DNA from: Lophius americanus
Taxonomy: Eukaryota; Chordata; Actinopteri; Lophiiformes; Lophiidae
Direction: 5' to 3'
Length of the DNA stretch: 64,000 nt
Assembly: GCA_037951165.1 (NCBI GenBank)
Contig: JBBDHG010000187.1
Location: 2,425,501 to 2,489,500, forward strand
Numbering within the stretch: position 1 is the stretch's first letter; the number at the start of each line of letters is the position of its first letter. This document shows, piece by piece, positions 15,101 to 29,100 of the stretch. A program made the translations under genes and the position numbers. A model generated the notes under the pieces. It ran no database searches. It had not been told where the DNA came from and saw only the letters and a list, made by a program, of their open reading frames with translations.

Positions 15101-18100
15101 TTTTGTTGACACACAGCAGGTTATGATCACACTAAGCAGCGGTAACTCAAGATGTTGCATGTCTGCAAGAAAGAGGAGGGGCTTAATGAAAGAGAACGCA
15201 ACAACATGGGAGATTCCTCTTATTTAGGATGGATGTTTAATGTCTTTGCTTCTACACAATATAGTATAATTAATCAAATTAGACATAACTTATAATTATA
15301 ATTTAACTTAAATGATACTATATCTGTTATTTGATAAATGCTTATGTATGTTTAATTTTGCATTGTAATTTAATTCAACGTAGACTCCATATATGTGAAC
15401 AAATTATTTTAAGTGAAGACCACTAAAGCAGATTTAATAAGGCTTCTGCATCTAATTAAGCTTCTATGTTAATAACCTGTTTTTCATGCGATTTTCTGTT
15501 AAGGAGACGTCACAGGACAGAATAGGACAGAATAGGACAGGTTAGGAAAGTTTAGAACAGGACAGGATAGGACAGGATAGGATAGGATAAGGACAGGATA
15601 GGAGAGGATAGGATAGGATAGGAAAGGATAAGATAAGGACAGGATAGGAGAGGATAGGATAGGATAGGAAAGGATAAGATAAGGACAGGATAGGAGAGGA
15701 TAGGATAGGATAGGAAAGGATAAGATAAGAACAGGACAGGAGAGGATAGGATAGGAAAGGATAAGATAAGGACAGGATAGGAGAGGCATTTCTCGTTCAA
15801 ATTGGATCAGACAATCATGAACAACCAAACCTTTGGATTCAGATCTCAGTTGTCAGCACTCTGATTGTGGTTTAGCAAAAGGTTCAACTGATATCAATCC
15901 TCCTCTGTATAAAGTAATCCTTGCGCTTGTTCCATTTATAACACACTGAAGTTGAAATAGTGACAGACATATGCAGCAGCTGAGCTGCAAATGCACACAC
16001 CATGGCACGCACGGGGATGCCCCTACACACACACGCGCACACACACACACACACAAATCCATAGAATGAGATTATGTTAAAAAGCAAACCCATCAATTGA
16101 ACTTTTGTCTTATTATTCATTTAGATTATTACAGACACGTATGCATTCCATCAAAAGTTAACAATAAAAGATAAAAGTTAGAACTATGCTTGAAAGCTCT
16201 ACATCTTCATCGAGTTCAATGAAATGTCAACTGTTAAGAGTGTCTCTGCTGATGTCAATTCTAATAATGGATGTATGGCTAAACTGTGAGCAGTGTAAAA
16301 CATTAATAACCACATAAGCTTTACTTTCACCTGAGTTCACTGGGATGTGACATCACCAAGTATGATGGTCTGTCTGTAACATACCTGATCTTTCCTGCTG
16401 CTCCCAGTTAGTTAAAGCAAAGTCACTGATGAGTTCCTTAATCGCAGGTTGAACACAGAGCTTCTCCTCCTGACAGCATGACACACACTGATTCACTGAC
16501 ACTCCACCACCAGGACTGCCACTCTGAGTCACACACAATACCCACACTGAGCAGAGGGTTGAGAGGGAGGGAGAAACCCCAAACTGCTAAATTCCATAAA
16601 CGAAGGGCAGAAACACACATCTAAGTCTCGTTTAAAAGGCAAAATGTGTTCCAACGCCACAATTGTTCATTTCCAGTGGTTATGTCAATTGTATCCATAT
16701 TTTTCTCTTCTACTTTTTTTCTTCTTCTATAACAAAAATAGATCTTACCCATCAAACACAAAAACGGGTTAACGTTCTCCAGTCATACATTTTGTGAGCT
16801 ATGTTTGTTCTTTGAGGATTCTGTCTCCCAAACAAGAAACAAACCTTGTTTTTTTTGTTTGTATACCAGTCCAGACCACCGAGAGCACCACAGAAGACCC
16901 TGGGCCTCAGCCAAATGACCCAGTAACCATGTAAACCTTTATGGCTATCCGTGACTGCAGGAAGGACGAATCATAAAAAATAAAGTATGATCGAGTTAGA
17001 ATAAGTTGTACATAGTGACGGAAAACGACACTTGACAATTTAAAAAAGCCCACTTAGGCATGAACAAAAATAGCTTGTATAAGTCAGGATCTAAATAGAC
17101 CACTTTGGGTTAGCAGCACATGGCACGAAGACGAATGGCTGAGGCTACTATGACCGACCATTCTTTGTGCACGCACACACGCACACACACACTGACCAAA
17201 TAGCAAATATTCCAAATGTTGGATTCACATAGGTCAGCAAATATAAATCTGGTATTTGAGGTTTACTTCGAACTGGAGGGTTGACGTCAGTTACAAAGTC
17301 AACAGCAGAATGAATGGGTGTGGCGAGTTACAGCCTCTGCAGGGACTCAGTTCAGCTAAAGATATTTTGGTCGCTGTCAATGAGGAACCTCACAGAACGA
17401 CCACTGGGATCAAGCTTATGGGATTATTTGTGGTGATTGATACTAGAGGCCTGCTCGCTCAAAGACTGAGCTTCAGCAATGTCCCAGTCTGCAAGGAGAA
17501 GAACACACACCGAACAATGTTGTGTTGCAGTGACACACACTGTAATCAAGCGGTTCTTTTATTCAAGTTCCTCTGGTTTATGGAAAAAAAAACTCTCATT
17601 TGTAGTGATAACAACATGAAAAGCACTGTACTTCCCCTAAGTGACAATAAAACATGGTTTAACAAGGGGAAAGGTTTTTACATTTTGTGTAAGCTCCCAT
17701 TAATTAGGCACAGAATAACTGACAGCAGCCTCCTCAGACTGACTGATTTCTCTGACATGAGTAAATTGACAAAGTATTTTTCCAAAACATGAATCTCGAT
17801 GGATGAAGACTTTTCCCAATTTTGATGTTAATAACTCTTACCTGTCATCACCATGGAAAAAGAAGTCATGGAAAATAATTCTGTGCATATTCCATTGCTT
17901 TGTGGCATTTATTAATTTAATATCCTAGATACTCTTGATCTACCATAAAATGATTTTTTTCATTTGAAAAAAAACAGCAAGACATTGACTGTTCAATTTA
18001 ATTCAATTAAATGCTTTGAACAGGTTTGAAATAAAATATAAGCCAGAAAACAATAAATCATTTAATCATACTCAGATAACAAACATATATGATAGTTTTC

Positions 18101-21100
18101 CCGTGGTCATTCTTTATGTCTCTTCTCTCATTTTTAAATAGACTAGTAAGACATTTTGGTAAAGTTTATTGAAAACTATCTGACCCTTAGACATTTTGTT
18201 AGTTCTTTTTGTTGTTGTTTGATGAAATTACATAATTCTGTTTGAGTTCTCATTTACTTTAATATACCACCCCAAGAAATTCTACTTATCCAATTGGACT
18301 TTCTCAACAGCCATAGTTACTCCCTCCTCCTTGGTGACCCCTTTGACATGTGGTGTACCCCAGGGATCAATCCATGGCCCATTTCTCTTTAGATTATACA
18401 TGCTGCCACTGGGTCGTATTATAAACAGGTTCAGTCAAGTAGCACATATTTTTAATAAGAAATAGAGACTCAATATGTGCTCAACCAAACAGTTGAGCAG
18501 AACAGTAAAGGGTTCATTTACAAACTCACACAAGTACATATGGATCCAATAGAGTAGGATTCACCTGCTGGTGCAATAATCATTTCTCAGCCACCCCACA
18601 ATCAACCGAACGTTTATGTATCAATTAAGGCACCCACCTCCCAAATCTTTACGCGGATCTTTCAAAGGTGACATTAGCTGGAAAAAAAAATTGCTCTATG
18701 TTGTGGAGGCAGCCTCTGTTATCGCTCCAAGGAGACTGAATGACACTAACAAAAACAGAGACAGACATGTCCTCTCATGATGTCATGCTGTGAGGACAAT
18801 ATATTCTCCCAACTGTCAAATAAATCCAGCGTGAAAACTAACAAAAGTCACATCCAGAAGAAGCCAACATTAAACACATCAGCCATGAGATACAAATGAG
18901 CCCACATACATTTAAACAGGAGCGTAAATCTGGACCAATAGGACGTGGACTGCTGGCCAGCGTTATGGATAGATGTCTCAACAGGCAAGCACTGTCCAGG
19001 TCAGATGTTTTTTTTATAATAAAACTGCTTTTGTGAAGGAGTATAATCCTGACTGCAGTGGGGTGGAGGTAGTATCCCACAGAGGAGTCATAGGCCTCAT
19101 TAAACCAGAATTTTTCCACTGACAACCAAATGGTTGTAAGCATCTACATATGAACTCACACTTAATCCAAAACGGGATGTTTACATCAGATACTGTGCTT
19201 CAAATTCCATCAATTCAGAAAAGAAAATCTTCCCTGACCACAATCATCAATCATCCTGCTGGGAGTAATTGCAGCTGTAGACAAACCACATCATTCAGCA
19301 CTAATTTTAGGTATGTGTCATAACTTTCTGAGAACAACAATTATGTGAAGTTGGTGCGATGGCTGAACCACCCAGAGCTGATCTGTGGTCATATGCACGA
19401 TTACTCACTCAGCGTCACGTATTGTAACAGCTGCATCTATCAAAGAGTAACTATTTACATCTAATGCATTAACTCACTTTTCTTACTCTAACAGTGATCC
19501 TGTTGATTTCACAGTCCAGCTGCCACTTGACAGGAAATGCATGGCGAGTCATCTATAAGCCCAGAAAGTGAATATAAGAGGAAAAAAAAGTACACCAGTC
19601 ACAAACTAGCCACGCCTCCAAACACACCAGACAAAAAAATATCTACTTCCTTGTTAGATCAACTATTTTCTTTTTCTTTTCTCTCTGATGCGGTGTTGAG
19701 AAAAATCTGACCTATATTTTTATATTCTACTACAGCGTGTGTCTTATACTAAATTACGTATGATCTACAAAAGCATCCATAACGGCTTGCTGCTGGACTA
19801 CACTCACCCTGACAATTGCAGAAGCAGGAAGTTGGCTTGTAAATCTCGACATTAGCACACCGCACCAAAATCGAAAGACATTACAGAACAGATGAAGAAG
19901 GTGATTGGGATTCATCATTCTGGCAAGGATCAAAAAGCTAAATTTCTAATGTTCAGGGACTCAATAGTACCTTAGTGAGAAACATAATCTACAAATATTG
20001 ACCGACCTTCAAAATATTCAAGAACTTCAAGAGCATGGCGAAGGTTCATTCAGGAGGTCCAAATGAGTAAAGAAAACAAACAAGGAATTGTGGTCCAGTT
20101 TGTGAAAATATGTAAAATTAATATATATATAAATTAAAAATGGAACCAAGAAGGTTAATCTGAATTTGGCCAAACCCATCTTGATGACCCTCAGAGAAGA
20201 TGAGAGAATATTCCATGGACTTCTCGGTTGAAAAGTGAACTGCATTCCATGAAAAGAAAATTATACCCATGGTGAAGCATGGGGGTGGCTGTGTGATGTT
20301 GTTGTGGATGCTTTGCTGCTTCAGGACCAGCATGACTTTCTATAATTAATGGAAAGAAGAACTCCGCTCTGCACCATAAAAATTCTGAGAAGAAGAATGT
20401 CAGGTCATAAGCCCATGAATTGAATCTGAATCACAAGAAAAAAAAATCCCCAGCAGTTGTTCCGTTGTTCCTCCTAAAGCTGGAACAAGTGACATTTAAC
20501 TTAAGATAGTTGAATAGTTTTTCAGTTTAGCAGTTTTCCTGGTGATTTAGTTATTGGATTGACTTTTTCTCTTACATTTTGTGTGTTTTGTATTCTTAGT
20601 ATTTTCGTTTTTTAGTTTTATGCTAAATTTTCTTTGAAGATCCAACCAGTTCCATGTGAAACTCACACACAAAAAAAGGAAAGAATCCAGCAATGCTGCA
20701 TGTGGGTGAGAAGTGCAGTGAAACATTTGTATCCTGCTAAATTCATGCCAGTCTGAAACAGCCTCAAATGGTTGAGATAGTGGTTTAATGTTATGCATAA
20801 ATAAACCCTGTGCACCCAGTAATTTCTGACCGAAAGAGACAAAAATTTGCTGTCAAACTACACTCGAAGAGATAAACGGGAATGGAGACAACCGGCTGAA
20901 GTTGCTGCTGTGGTCGGGAATTGAACTCTGTGACTTCTCCAGCATACTCTGAATTAATGGACAAAGATCGGAACACTGATCGGACACACATGAGCAAGAC
21001 ATGGACCGTCCTCTTCCCTGTTTCCTCCATGAAATCCAATCCTGCAGAACCCCCACTCCAACCGTCTCTGCCAGCGATATCAGGAGGATGTTTCATTCAG

Positions 21101-23032
21101 GTGATATGCAAAAGACAAACATGGAGAGGCTCAGGAACAAAGATGAATATCTCCCGCCGCCTATGTAAGACAGTTTAACATTCACACAGATGTTATTCTG
21201 CCACATGAACGTGTCTTTACGAGTCCCATCTGACTTCTCGTCTACTCGTAAAACAAGTATCTCCGCTCACATTCTGATTTGTGCACGACACACAGCCAAG
21301 TGCACAACACATGTAGGCACAGCTTTACGCAGCAACAGAGTCTGTTGTTGCTGCTTTTTCTATACTAAAGACACACAAACACACGCAAAAGCATGCACCG
21401 AATTCCACCACTTCAATATCGTCAAAGATGCATAATTGCGTCGGGCTGAACATCAAACGCAGCATTTTGGCACAAACACAAGAATCCAACATCCAGGAAA
21501 AATAAAAAGCCTGAAATACCTCATCAAAAGCCCAGATTACAGTAAGCTGAATCTAATGGCTGCGCTTTATCAAGCACGATGAATAGCAGAGCGTCATTTA
21601 ACAGGTGAGCAGAGGAATGTAAGCCCGTGCTTACTGTTCACAGCCCAGCTGCAGAACAGACCCCGAGGCCCGGATGACTGAAAACTACAAACCTTAACCG
21701 AGGACGGAACAGACACAGACGGGACTGCAGAGTCTCAGAGACAAATAATGTCTCTTTTAGAATAAAGTGTACCTGTGTGACATTTGCCCCGTATTGGCTG
21801 TGAGGCTCGAGTTATTTGAGATGTTTCAATCAGACTGAAAGCCGTTTGAGCCTTCATGTGTCACTGACCATGCAGTGGTGATGCTGAAGCGTGCGTGTGT
21901 TTGCTGTTGAGGTCAAACAGGCCTGTGTAGAGGAGAGCTTTAGTAAGGAGAACAGATTTATGGAGCGTCCTCTACCCATCCTCCTGTTGAACTTGTCTTG
22001 GATTACCATCCTCCCTCCGTGCATGACTGCCGTCTTTGTCCGCACCAGACATGCTTCATATTAAATCTGGTATTCCACTTCTTCAACCGTCACTGATCCA
22101 CTTATATAACCCTCAACAAATCTCATTTCCCCCAACTCCTGCTACTCTCTTTCTTATTTAACTCTTTCACATCTGACTGTTCTGTATGGTTGGATATTAT
22201 GGATGCAGCTCTCTTTTGTTTTATTGTGACAACCAAGTAGTCTAGCAGGTGGATAATATTGTTAAATATTTCTGGAAGCGAAAAAAAAAAAAAGGACAGT
22301 GACAGATCCTTTTTCATGGTGTACAAAACTCATCCACTAAGCGCTAAATGTGATTTCAACGTGGTGCTGTCAGTGAGCCCAGAATCTTCTTGGCTGTGAG
22401 CATAATCCAAACACAAAGCCAACATTATTAGAGGCTTATGGTCTCCATTAAGCAGGGAAGACAACATTCACACAATGTATACAAGATAATGCTTACGATC
22501 CGTCTTATACCCTCAAGAGGATTGAATTTTTGATGGATTTGATGCCATTAATTGACAAGATTAAAGGAGCAGCTCACCGGAAAATAAAAACTGCACCCTC
22601 ATCTTCTCAACCCCATGCTGACAGATAGTGGGTAAATTTACTTAATCCACAAACTTTTTAAAAACCTCATGGAAAAAACACTGTTGTAGCAATCATTTAA
22701 ACGTGCAATAAAGGCGGCTGTAGCTCAGTGGGTAGAGCGGCCGTCTCCCAATGGGAAGATTAGAATGTAACCGGTTCTAGTCCTACCAGGGTCTACAGGG
22801 ACCAATGAAGGATTTCTTCTAAATATAGGGATTTGTAGAAAATAATAATAATAATAATAATATGACGCCATTCAGTCCCCAGAGACGATAGATTGAATTT
22901 ATATTCTCATTTTATCCTCTTATTAGTCTTTCCTAAATGGGTCTGAGTAGACAATTTTTTTCTCCATTTTTGAGGAAATTGTTTATTCAATAAAGAACAC
23001 ACAAACACACACACACACGCACGCACGCACGC

Positions 23033-23106
<74 letters not shown>

Positions 23107-26100
23107 CAATAGATGGCTAGATCTATCTCAAATAATTTACACCATGTCCATGGTGGATGCTAGAAATAAATAGCTGGTTTTACAAATAGTGGATTTTTAT
23201 TCTCTGAATTTTATACAAAAGTAACTCAAAGTTACAGCCGTTTGCAATTTTTTTATATTTTAAATTTTATCTTACCTTTATCTCACCAGGACGTCTCTAA
23301 TATTGAGATGAAAAATCTCTTTTACAAGAGAGACCTGGTCAAGGTAGCAGCAAATCATACATTAGAAATAAAACACATGCAACAATGTAACAATGCATAC
23401 AAAAAAATCCACAAGGAAACAACAACAAAACACTACTGAAGACAAGAAAAAAAACATGCATGTCTTCATCACCATATGCTTTATGATGCTTTTAAATTTT
23501 AAATTGATATAAGTAAATCCAGTTTTGGGTCATGCATATCCACGTCTTGAATCGTTTATATGCTGGGTGAAATAAAAAGCTCTCTTTGTGATGTCTTTTG
23601 GTATTAAATCTGTCTGCTTTTAAAAATTCTGTGAATATAAGAGAAATAAACTTCAAATGTCTGGACTGAGGCCAGGAGAGGAGTCGGAAAACTCTCACCT
23701 CACTGGGTGAAAATTCACACTCTGTCTCCAGCCAGAGGAGGCCCTGGGGCCGCTGCTGTGGTTGAGGTGGGACAGCTCCATTTGTCACAGCTGCCATTAA
23801 CATATCGCTGAGGAAAGTCTCTGACGTCTGTCCGTCTGGACGTTTCCCTGCTGATTGTGATGTATCATCTGCTGTATGCCTGATTTAAAAGTTTAGTTAT
23901 CACATAGAGCAAATTTAGGTTTAAATACGGATACTTCATAAATTCTTAGATATTCTTCAGTGAGCAAGTTCAAATGTACCTACACCTTAAGTCCTCTTTG
24001 CACACATACAGGCATTGACACAGTTCAGTTATCAGTATGGTGAGAACTAAGTAATACGTCAAACTGAGTATCTGACAGCTACTTCTGAAATGTCCATGCA
24101 GTATCTGCAGTTTAAGCTGCACCCTCTTACATGTTTTCATGTCTCAGGAATGTTAAGCTTCTTTCAAATGTTCCTCATTTAGTGTGAATTTTAAGTATGA
24201 GTGTGCCCCCACAGTCACTCCAGCCTTGTTCATTATTTGGAGGATAAATATGAGATGACATCATGCTTGCAAAATTCAGGAAAAGGCAGGTAAACAAATA
24301 TCAAGGCTATTTCCCTTTCTCTTCATCCTGCAGAGATCAAATGAACCCATGTGGGAGAATTTAAGATTATGGCTTTCCTAAAACAGGCCAAACAGTCAAC
24401 ATTACAGACTGAACATGTCATGAGTCAGCAGTGGGTCACCTGCTATGACCTCACACAAGTCTGTCTCACACAATGTAGGAGGGAGGCTACTGTTACTGTG
24501 AGCTAGTACATTCTCCTGCAACGGTAGGCTGAACCTTTAGGGCTGATTCAAAGCTTTACCCTATTTATGTGTGAAAGTGGAGGAAGTCAGTGTAGAAGTC
24601 AGTGTAGATCTAAAGATCCAACTCGTGTAGCTCGGCAGGAAAAGAAAAATGATGAAACCAGAACTTTTGTCCAAAGAAGAAAACCAAACCCATAAGAAAC
24701 CAAAAATAGCACTCAGTAGAACACATATAAAACTAATCCTACACATGTGTGCTTAGCTCTCCTTGATCCGGCCCCAGCTTCCACAAAGTTAGCCTGTTAG
24801 TTTTTGCATCATTAGGGAAAATGATGAAAAATGGCCTAATGTGGAAGTAAAGTCCTGCATCCGCTCCATTAACTACTTCTGCACAAGTAGTTTGCAGAAG
24901 TAGTTAAAAATCAAGTGGGTTCTTTCCTGGCTTTCTTCCAATTCTCCTTCCAGTTGTGTTTGCTGAATCCTACTAACAAACAAACCAGTGGGTGTATGGG
25001 GTGTAAGTGAGGAGTATTTCCTCTAGTGGAGGGGTTGTCGTGCCCCTTTGGGGGTAACGGGTTCAGTTATAAGCTCCACCTGACACCTACTTCTCACGCA
25101 TGGATCCCCGTGGGTTTAATCAGACGATGGCAGCCAAAACACGGCCATGGCTGTGATGGGCTGGCAAACCAGTTGAGGACAGAAGGACAGAACAGCAGAG
25201 CACTGACAGACATGGTCACTGCATCAAATTAAGTCTTAAAGCACCTTCATGCCACTCTGCAAAACTCTGCAAAACAATATCTCGATCATCTCTGCTACCC
25301 AGGTGAAAAGCAGGAAAGGTCGCACAAGAGGAGGTACAAAGATTTTATCAAAGACAACTTGTAACACTTTGCTATCTCTATAATAGAGTCTGGCATATGA
25401 GAGAGGATCGATGAACTGATGAACACAGAGAACTTTAACCTTCTTCATGAACAACTGCGGTGAGATAATCTATGGTGCTAGGGAGCAAAGGCGGCCTCTG
25501 CATCCACATCTCTCACATCATTCCAAAGCCAAGACTGCACTACAGGATTGGACTTATCTGACATATTTAGACCTTTGACCGATGACAAACATGTAGGTTA
25601 AATAACTGTTCCGACAGTATACTAACACGCCTACCTATGTCTCTGTGCTTCCTTAACATGAATATGTTCTCAGAACATACATTGAGTATAATGATTTTAG
25701 TAATATTCAACAGCCAAGGACTCCAGAGGCAAGCGGGCATTATACTGTCATATCTTTTGGTACAGAACTAAACTTAAGTTTATTTTGACAGAGGTTATTT
25801 TCTAAAGTCCGTATTCCACAGTTTCGTCAAATAATGTTGCTGCAATGTCTGTTTGAATTTCTTTAACCCAAAAGAATAAAATGGGATCATTCGGCCAATG
25901 ACTGACGGCAGAGTTGGTTTATGTCCTTTCATTTCTGTGTATCTGTTGCCCTCTATGATCGTAATGGACAATATTTTCTAATACAGGTTACCATGTTTGC
26001 ATATGCATTACACTGTATATATGTGACACCAAATTCCATCATCATTCGACTGTGGTTTCCTCCAACCTCTCATCATCCAAATACTCTCCCTTTGGTTCAG

Positions 26101-29100
26101 TGATTTTAGTTGAATCCAAGAAACTGATACTGCTCTCTACCATACCTGCCTATCTCTCCTCATTCAACTCCAAGTCCATTTTAGAAATGCCTTCTTTCCC
26201 AACAGGCCATTACTCTTTCAGCACAGTTACATGGGAGAGCATCAGACAAAAAGGCATAAAAAACAGCACAGCAGAATCGCACATAGATTTCCCTGTCTGC
26301 TTGGCAATGCATTCAAGTAGTGAGAAATCATCTGAACTGGATCTCAACCAGTCCTCACATCATCAATTTTGTTTAGAAATGCTCTCTTTAACCAAACACA
26401 CACACACACACACACACAAGGGTCTTACACTGACTGCATATATTCCCTATTCTCTCATGCCAACAGCTAGTGTTGATCCAAAACTATCCCCTTAAAGACC
26501 AAAAGAATAACCTCAGACTGAAAAAATGCACAAAGTGGTTTTCACAAGGAAATAGCACAGACACACACACATACACACACACACACACACATCCCAATAC
26601 CAGGGATGCATCATTATAAACAGAGCATTACATAAAACATTGTGTGTGAGAAGGCTGAAGACACTGAAGAATACCAGACGCTCAGCAGCCTAAGACTCTC
26701 CGTCCGAGACAAATTGTGGTTAACCACAGAAGACCGCGCCCAGCGCCCAACCACCAGGAATGTCTCTTTCACTGGCCATTCAAAAGCTGGCACCAACAAA
26801 CCACTATCTCACTACACTTTGTGAAAGAGGAGGTGAGGAGGAAGGTCACCTGCAGGGACCACCATCAAAGACAATACCAACTAGACATGAGATGAAGATT
26901 CCAAATCCAAAACTTCTTAATTTAAAGATAACAGGTACAAATATTCACACCTATACGGACAACAGAACACAAACCTTTAAAATGAAATTTAAAAATGGAA
27001 CACAGAGCGAAGGGAAACTGAATTTTAAAGTAGGTCACTTTACACCTGCATATGCATGAAGAAAAGAGGCTCAGGTCAGCCATTCAGGTGTTTGAGCAGA
27101 AAGGACTGAGAATCTGAATGAGCAGCACTGACTTAGGGTTTTCTACTTCACCTAATAAGACATCTCAGCAAGATGCAGATGATAAATACCTTTTGTAAAT
27201 ATACTTCTTAGAGCAGCTATCTTTCCTTCCACCTTCTCAATGAGCTGCTTTCAACAGGCACTAAGTCCTGTTCTGAACAGGGAGAGTGTTATGCTGCCAT
27301 CTAGTGTCCTCAATCAATGTCCAGCACAGGAAGTTGAAGCACTTCACAACAGTGCACGGACTCAAGAGTCCAAGAAGCAAGAAGAACCTCTGCACACATC
27401 TGCACTTTGTGTGAAAATCCTTCCCTCTCAATCTTTCAGCATCATAAAGGTCTTTTTGGGAAACTACACAGGCAATGAAAAAATTTCAGGTTTCCATTTT
27501 AATGTTTTACTTTCTTTATCAGAAACTCTTTTCCTCTTTTTTTCCTGCTCTACTTATACATTTCTTGTTGCATTGAACTAGTGGCCTAAATTCTCAAGTC
27601 TCCCAAAAATAAAGAGCTCTCTGATGGGCTTTCCTAATTAAAAACAGTTTATGAAATAATTGGAAGATTCAGAAAAATACTTTCTGTAAGTACGGTCTCG
27701 GTGTCTGGGCTCTCCTTTTTCCCTGCGACTTAAACCTGCCGCACACTACCTTCATGTTTCCCAAGAAGGTGTGGAGAGCTGTGGAGCCTGAAGACTGAAA
27801 ACGCCTTGTCATGGCATTGCCTGCATTCCTGTGCCTGGCTCCTGTTGGCCTGAAGACTATTTATACAGCCGAAGAAGAGGCCCCTCACAACCACGCTGGG
27901 AAGATACACGTTCCGGACCACCGACCTCATACCCTCTCATGACTCAAATACCTAAAAATCCTCATGAAAGGGAAGCTCATTACTGCCTCCAGACTCTTAA
28001 GGAGACCCATTATAATAATATTAGACATGATACAGACTGGTTAAACCCACCTTAGCTCAAATTCTAGAAAAGAGGGCGAGATCATAAAAGACACCAAACA
28101 CGCCAAAGGTGTACTTTGAAGTAATAAAATCATAATTTCTGATTTGAAGCTTATTTCTATAACCACTTCTCACATATTTTATTTCTAAGGATACAATGAT
28201 CACACATACTAGAAATTGAAAGGAGCTCTTTGAGAGGTCAAATCCTTTAAAGGTTCTGGATATGGAATAAGGTACAATTTCAATATGAGCGGACACACAC
28301 TTTCAGAGACACCATAAAGAGTCCCGCAATCATTGCATGCAAATTAACAGCATCTTTAATTAGTAAAATTTCTCAACAGTAAACATGAATGTTGACTGAG
28401 GTGTGAGGTGGCCAGATCCAGAAATGAGAGAGGAGTGTATTTATAGTTTGACCTGGAGCAAACAGCCGGTGGCAAGGGGCTCCTCTGATGAATTAGATCT
28501 GATTAAACTGGCACTGGTACCGATCGATAAATGCTCTCACACAGAGAGGAAGTCCCCAAAACCTGAGACCAGGTGCTCCGCTTTTCAACACATGAGCATC
28601 ACAATTCCACCTCCTGACCACCTCCATCTTGGCCAGATTATCTCTAACGGTCAGGCCAGCGAGGCTAAATCCTGATGCTTATTCTGGTCAGCATCACTGA
28701 CACTTTGACATAAAGGTCTGTTCAGATAATGCAGCTTAGTGCACCCTCTGATCGGGGGGCTACCAGATATTAGAACTCAGAATGTTAACACAGCGGTTTC
28801 TACATGAGCTGTGAATGTCATCACTGTGGCAGGTAATGTTTCCTCTTATAAAGCCAATAAAGTAATTTCAGTTACAGTGGAACCCAATCCCATCTTTATA
28901 ACTTTACTTAGTGATATCAAGCCATGTAGTCTTTAGAATAATATCCATCTCTAACATCCCTCCAAACACACAAACAACAGAGCTACGGTTTTTATAGCCA
29001 AAGAGTGACAGTAAAAGTGTGATTGGGAATGTTGCTTTTAGCTGCAACGACATAACTGAGCAGGGTTAAGAGGGTTTAACAGGGAATTGGGTCAGGAAAC

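Noticed and set aside
15499..15828. Minus-strand ORFs of repeated Tyr-Pro-Ile-Leu-Ser type
   Set aside because: Direct translation of the GGATA minisatellite; no gene evidence.
17256..17792. 178-codon plus-strand ORF, the longest in the big intron outside known repeats
   Set aside because: It begins at a non-ATG start, shows no domain or low-complexity pattern, has no splice context, and lies in AT-rich intron; probably chance.
22713..22785. Functional tRNA gene
   Set aside because: The A and B boxes fit but the acceptor and anticodon stems do not pair well, and an (AAT)n tail follows; a SINE is the better reading.
25236..25570. Plus-strand stretch resembling the C-terminus of a LINE (HKRRYKDF..., then a degenerate zinc-finger-like end)
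   Set aside because: Too degraded and frameshifted for a confident call; the 72-codon minus ORF on top is probably its shadow.
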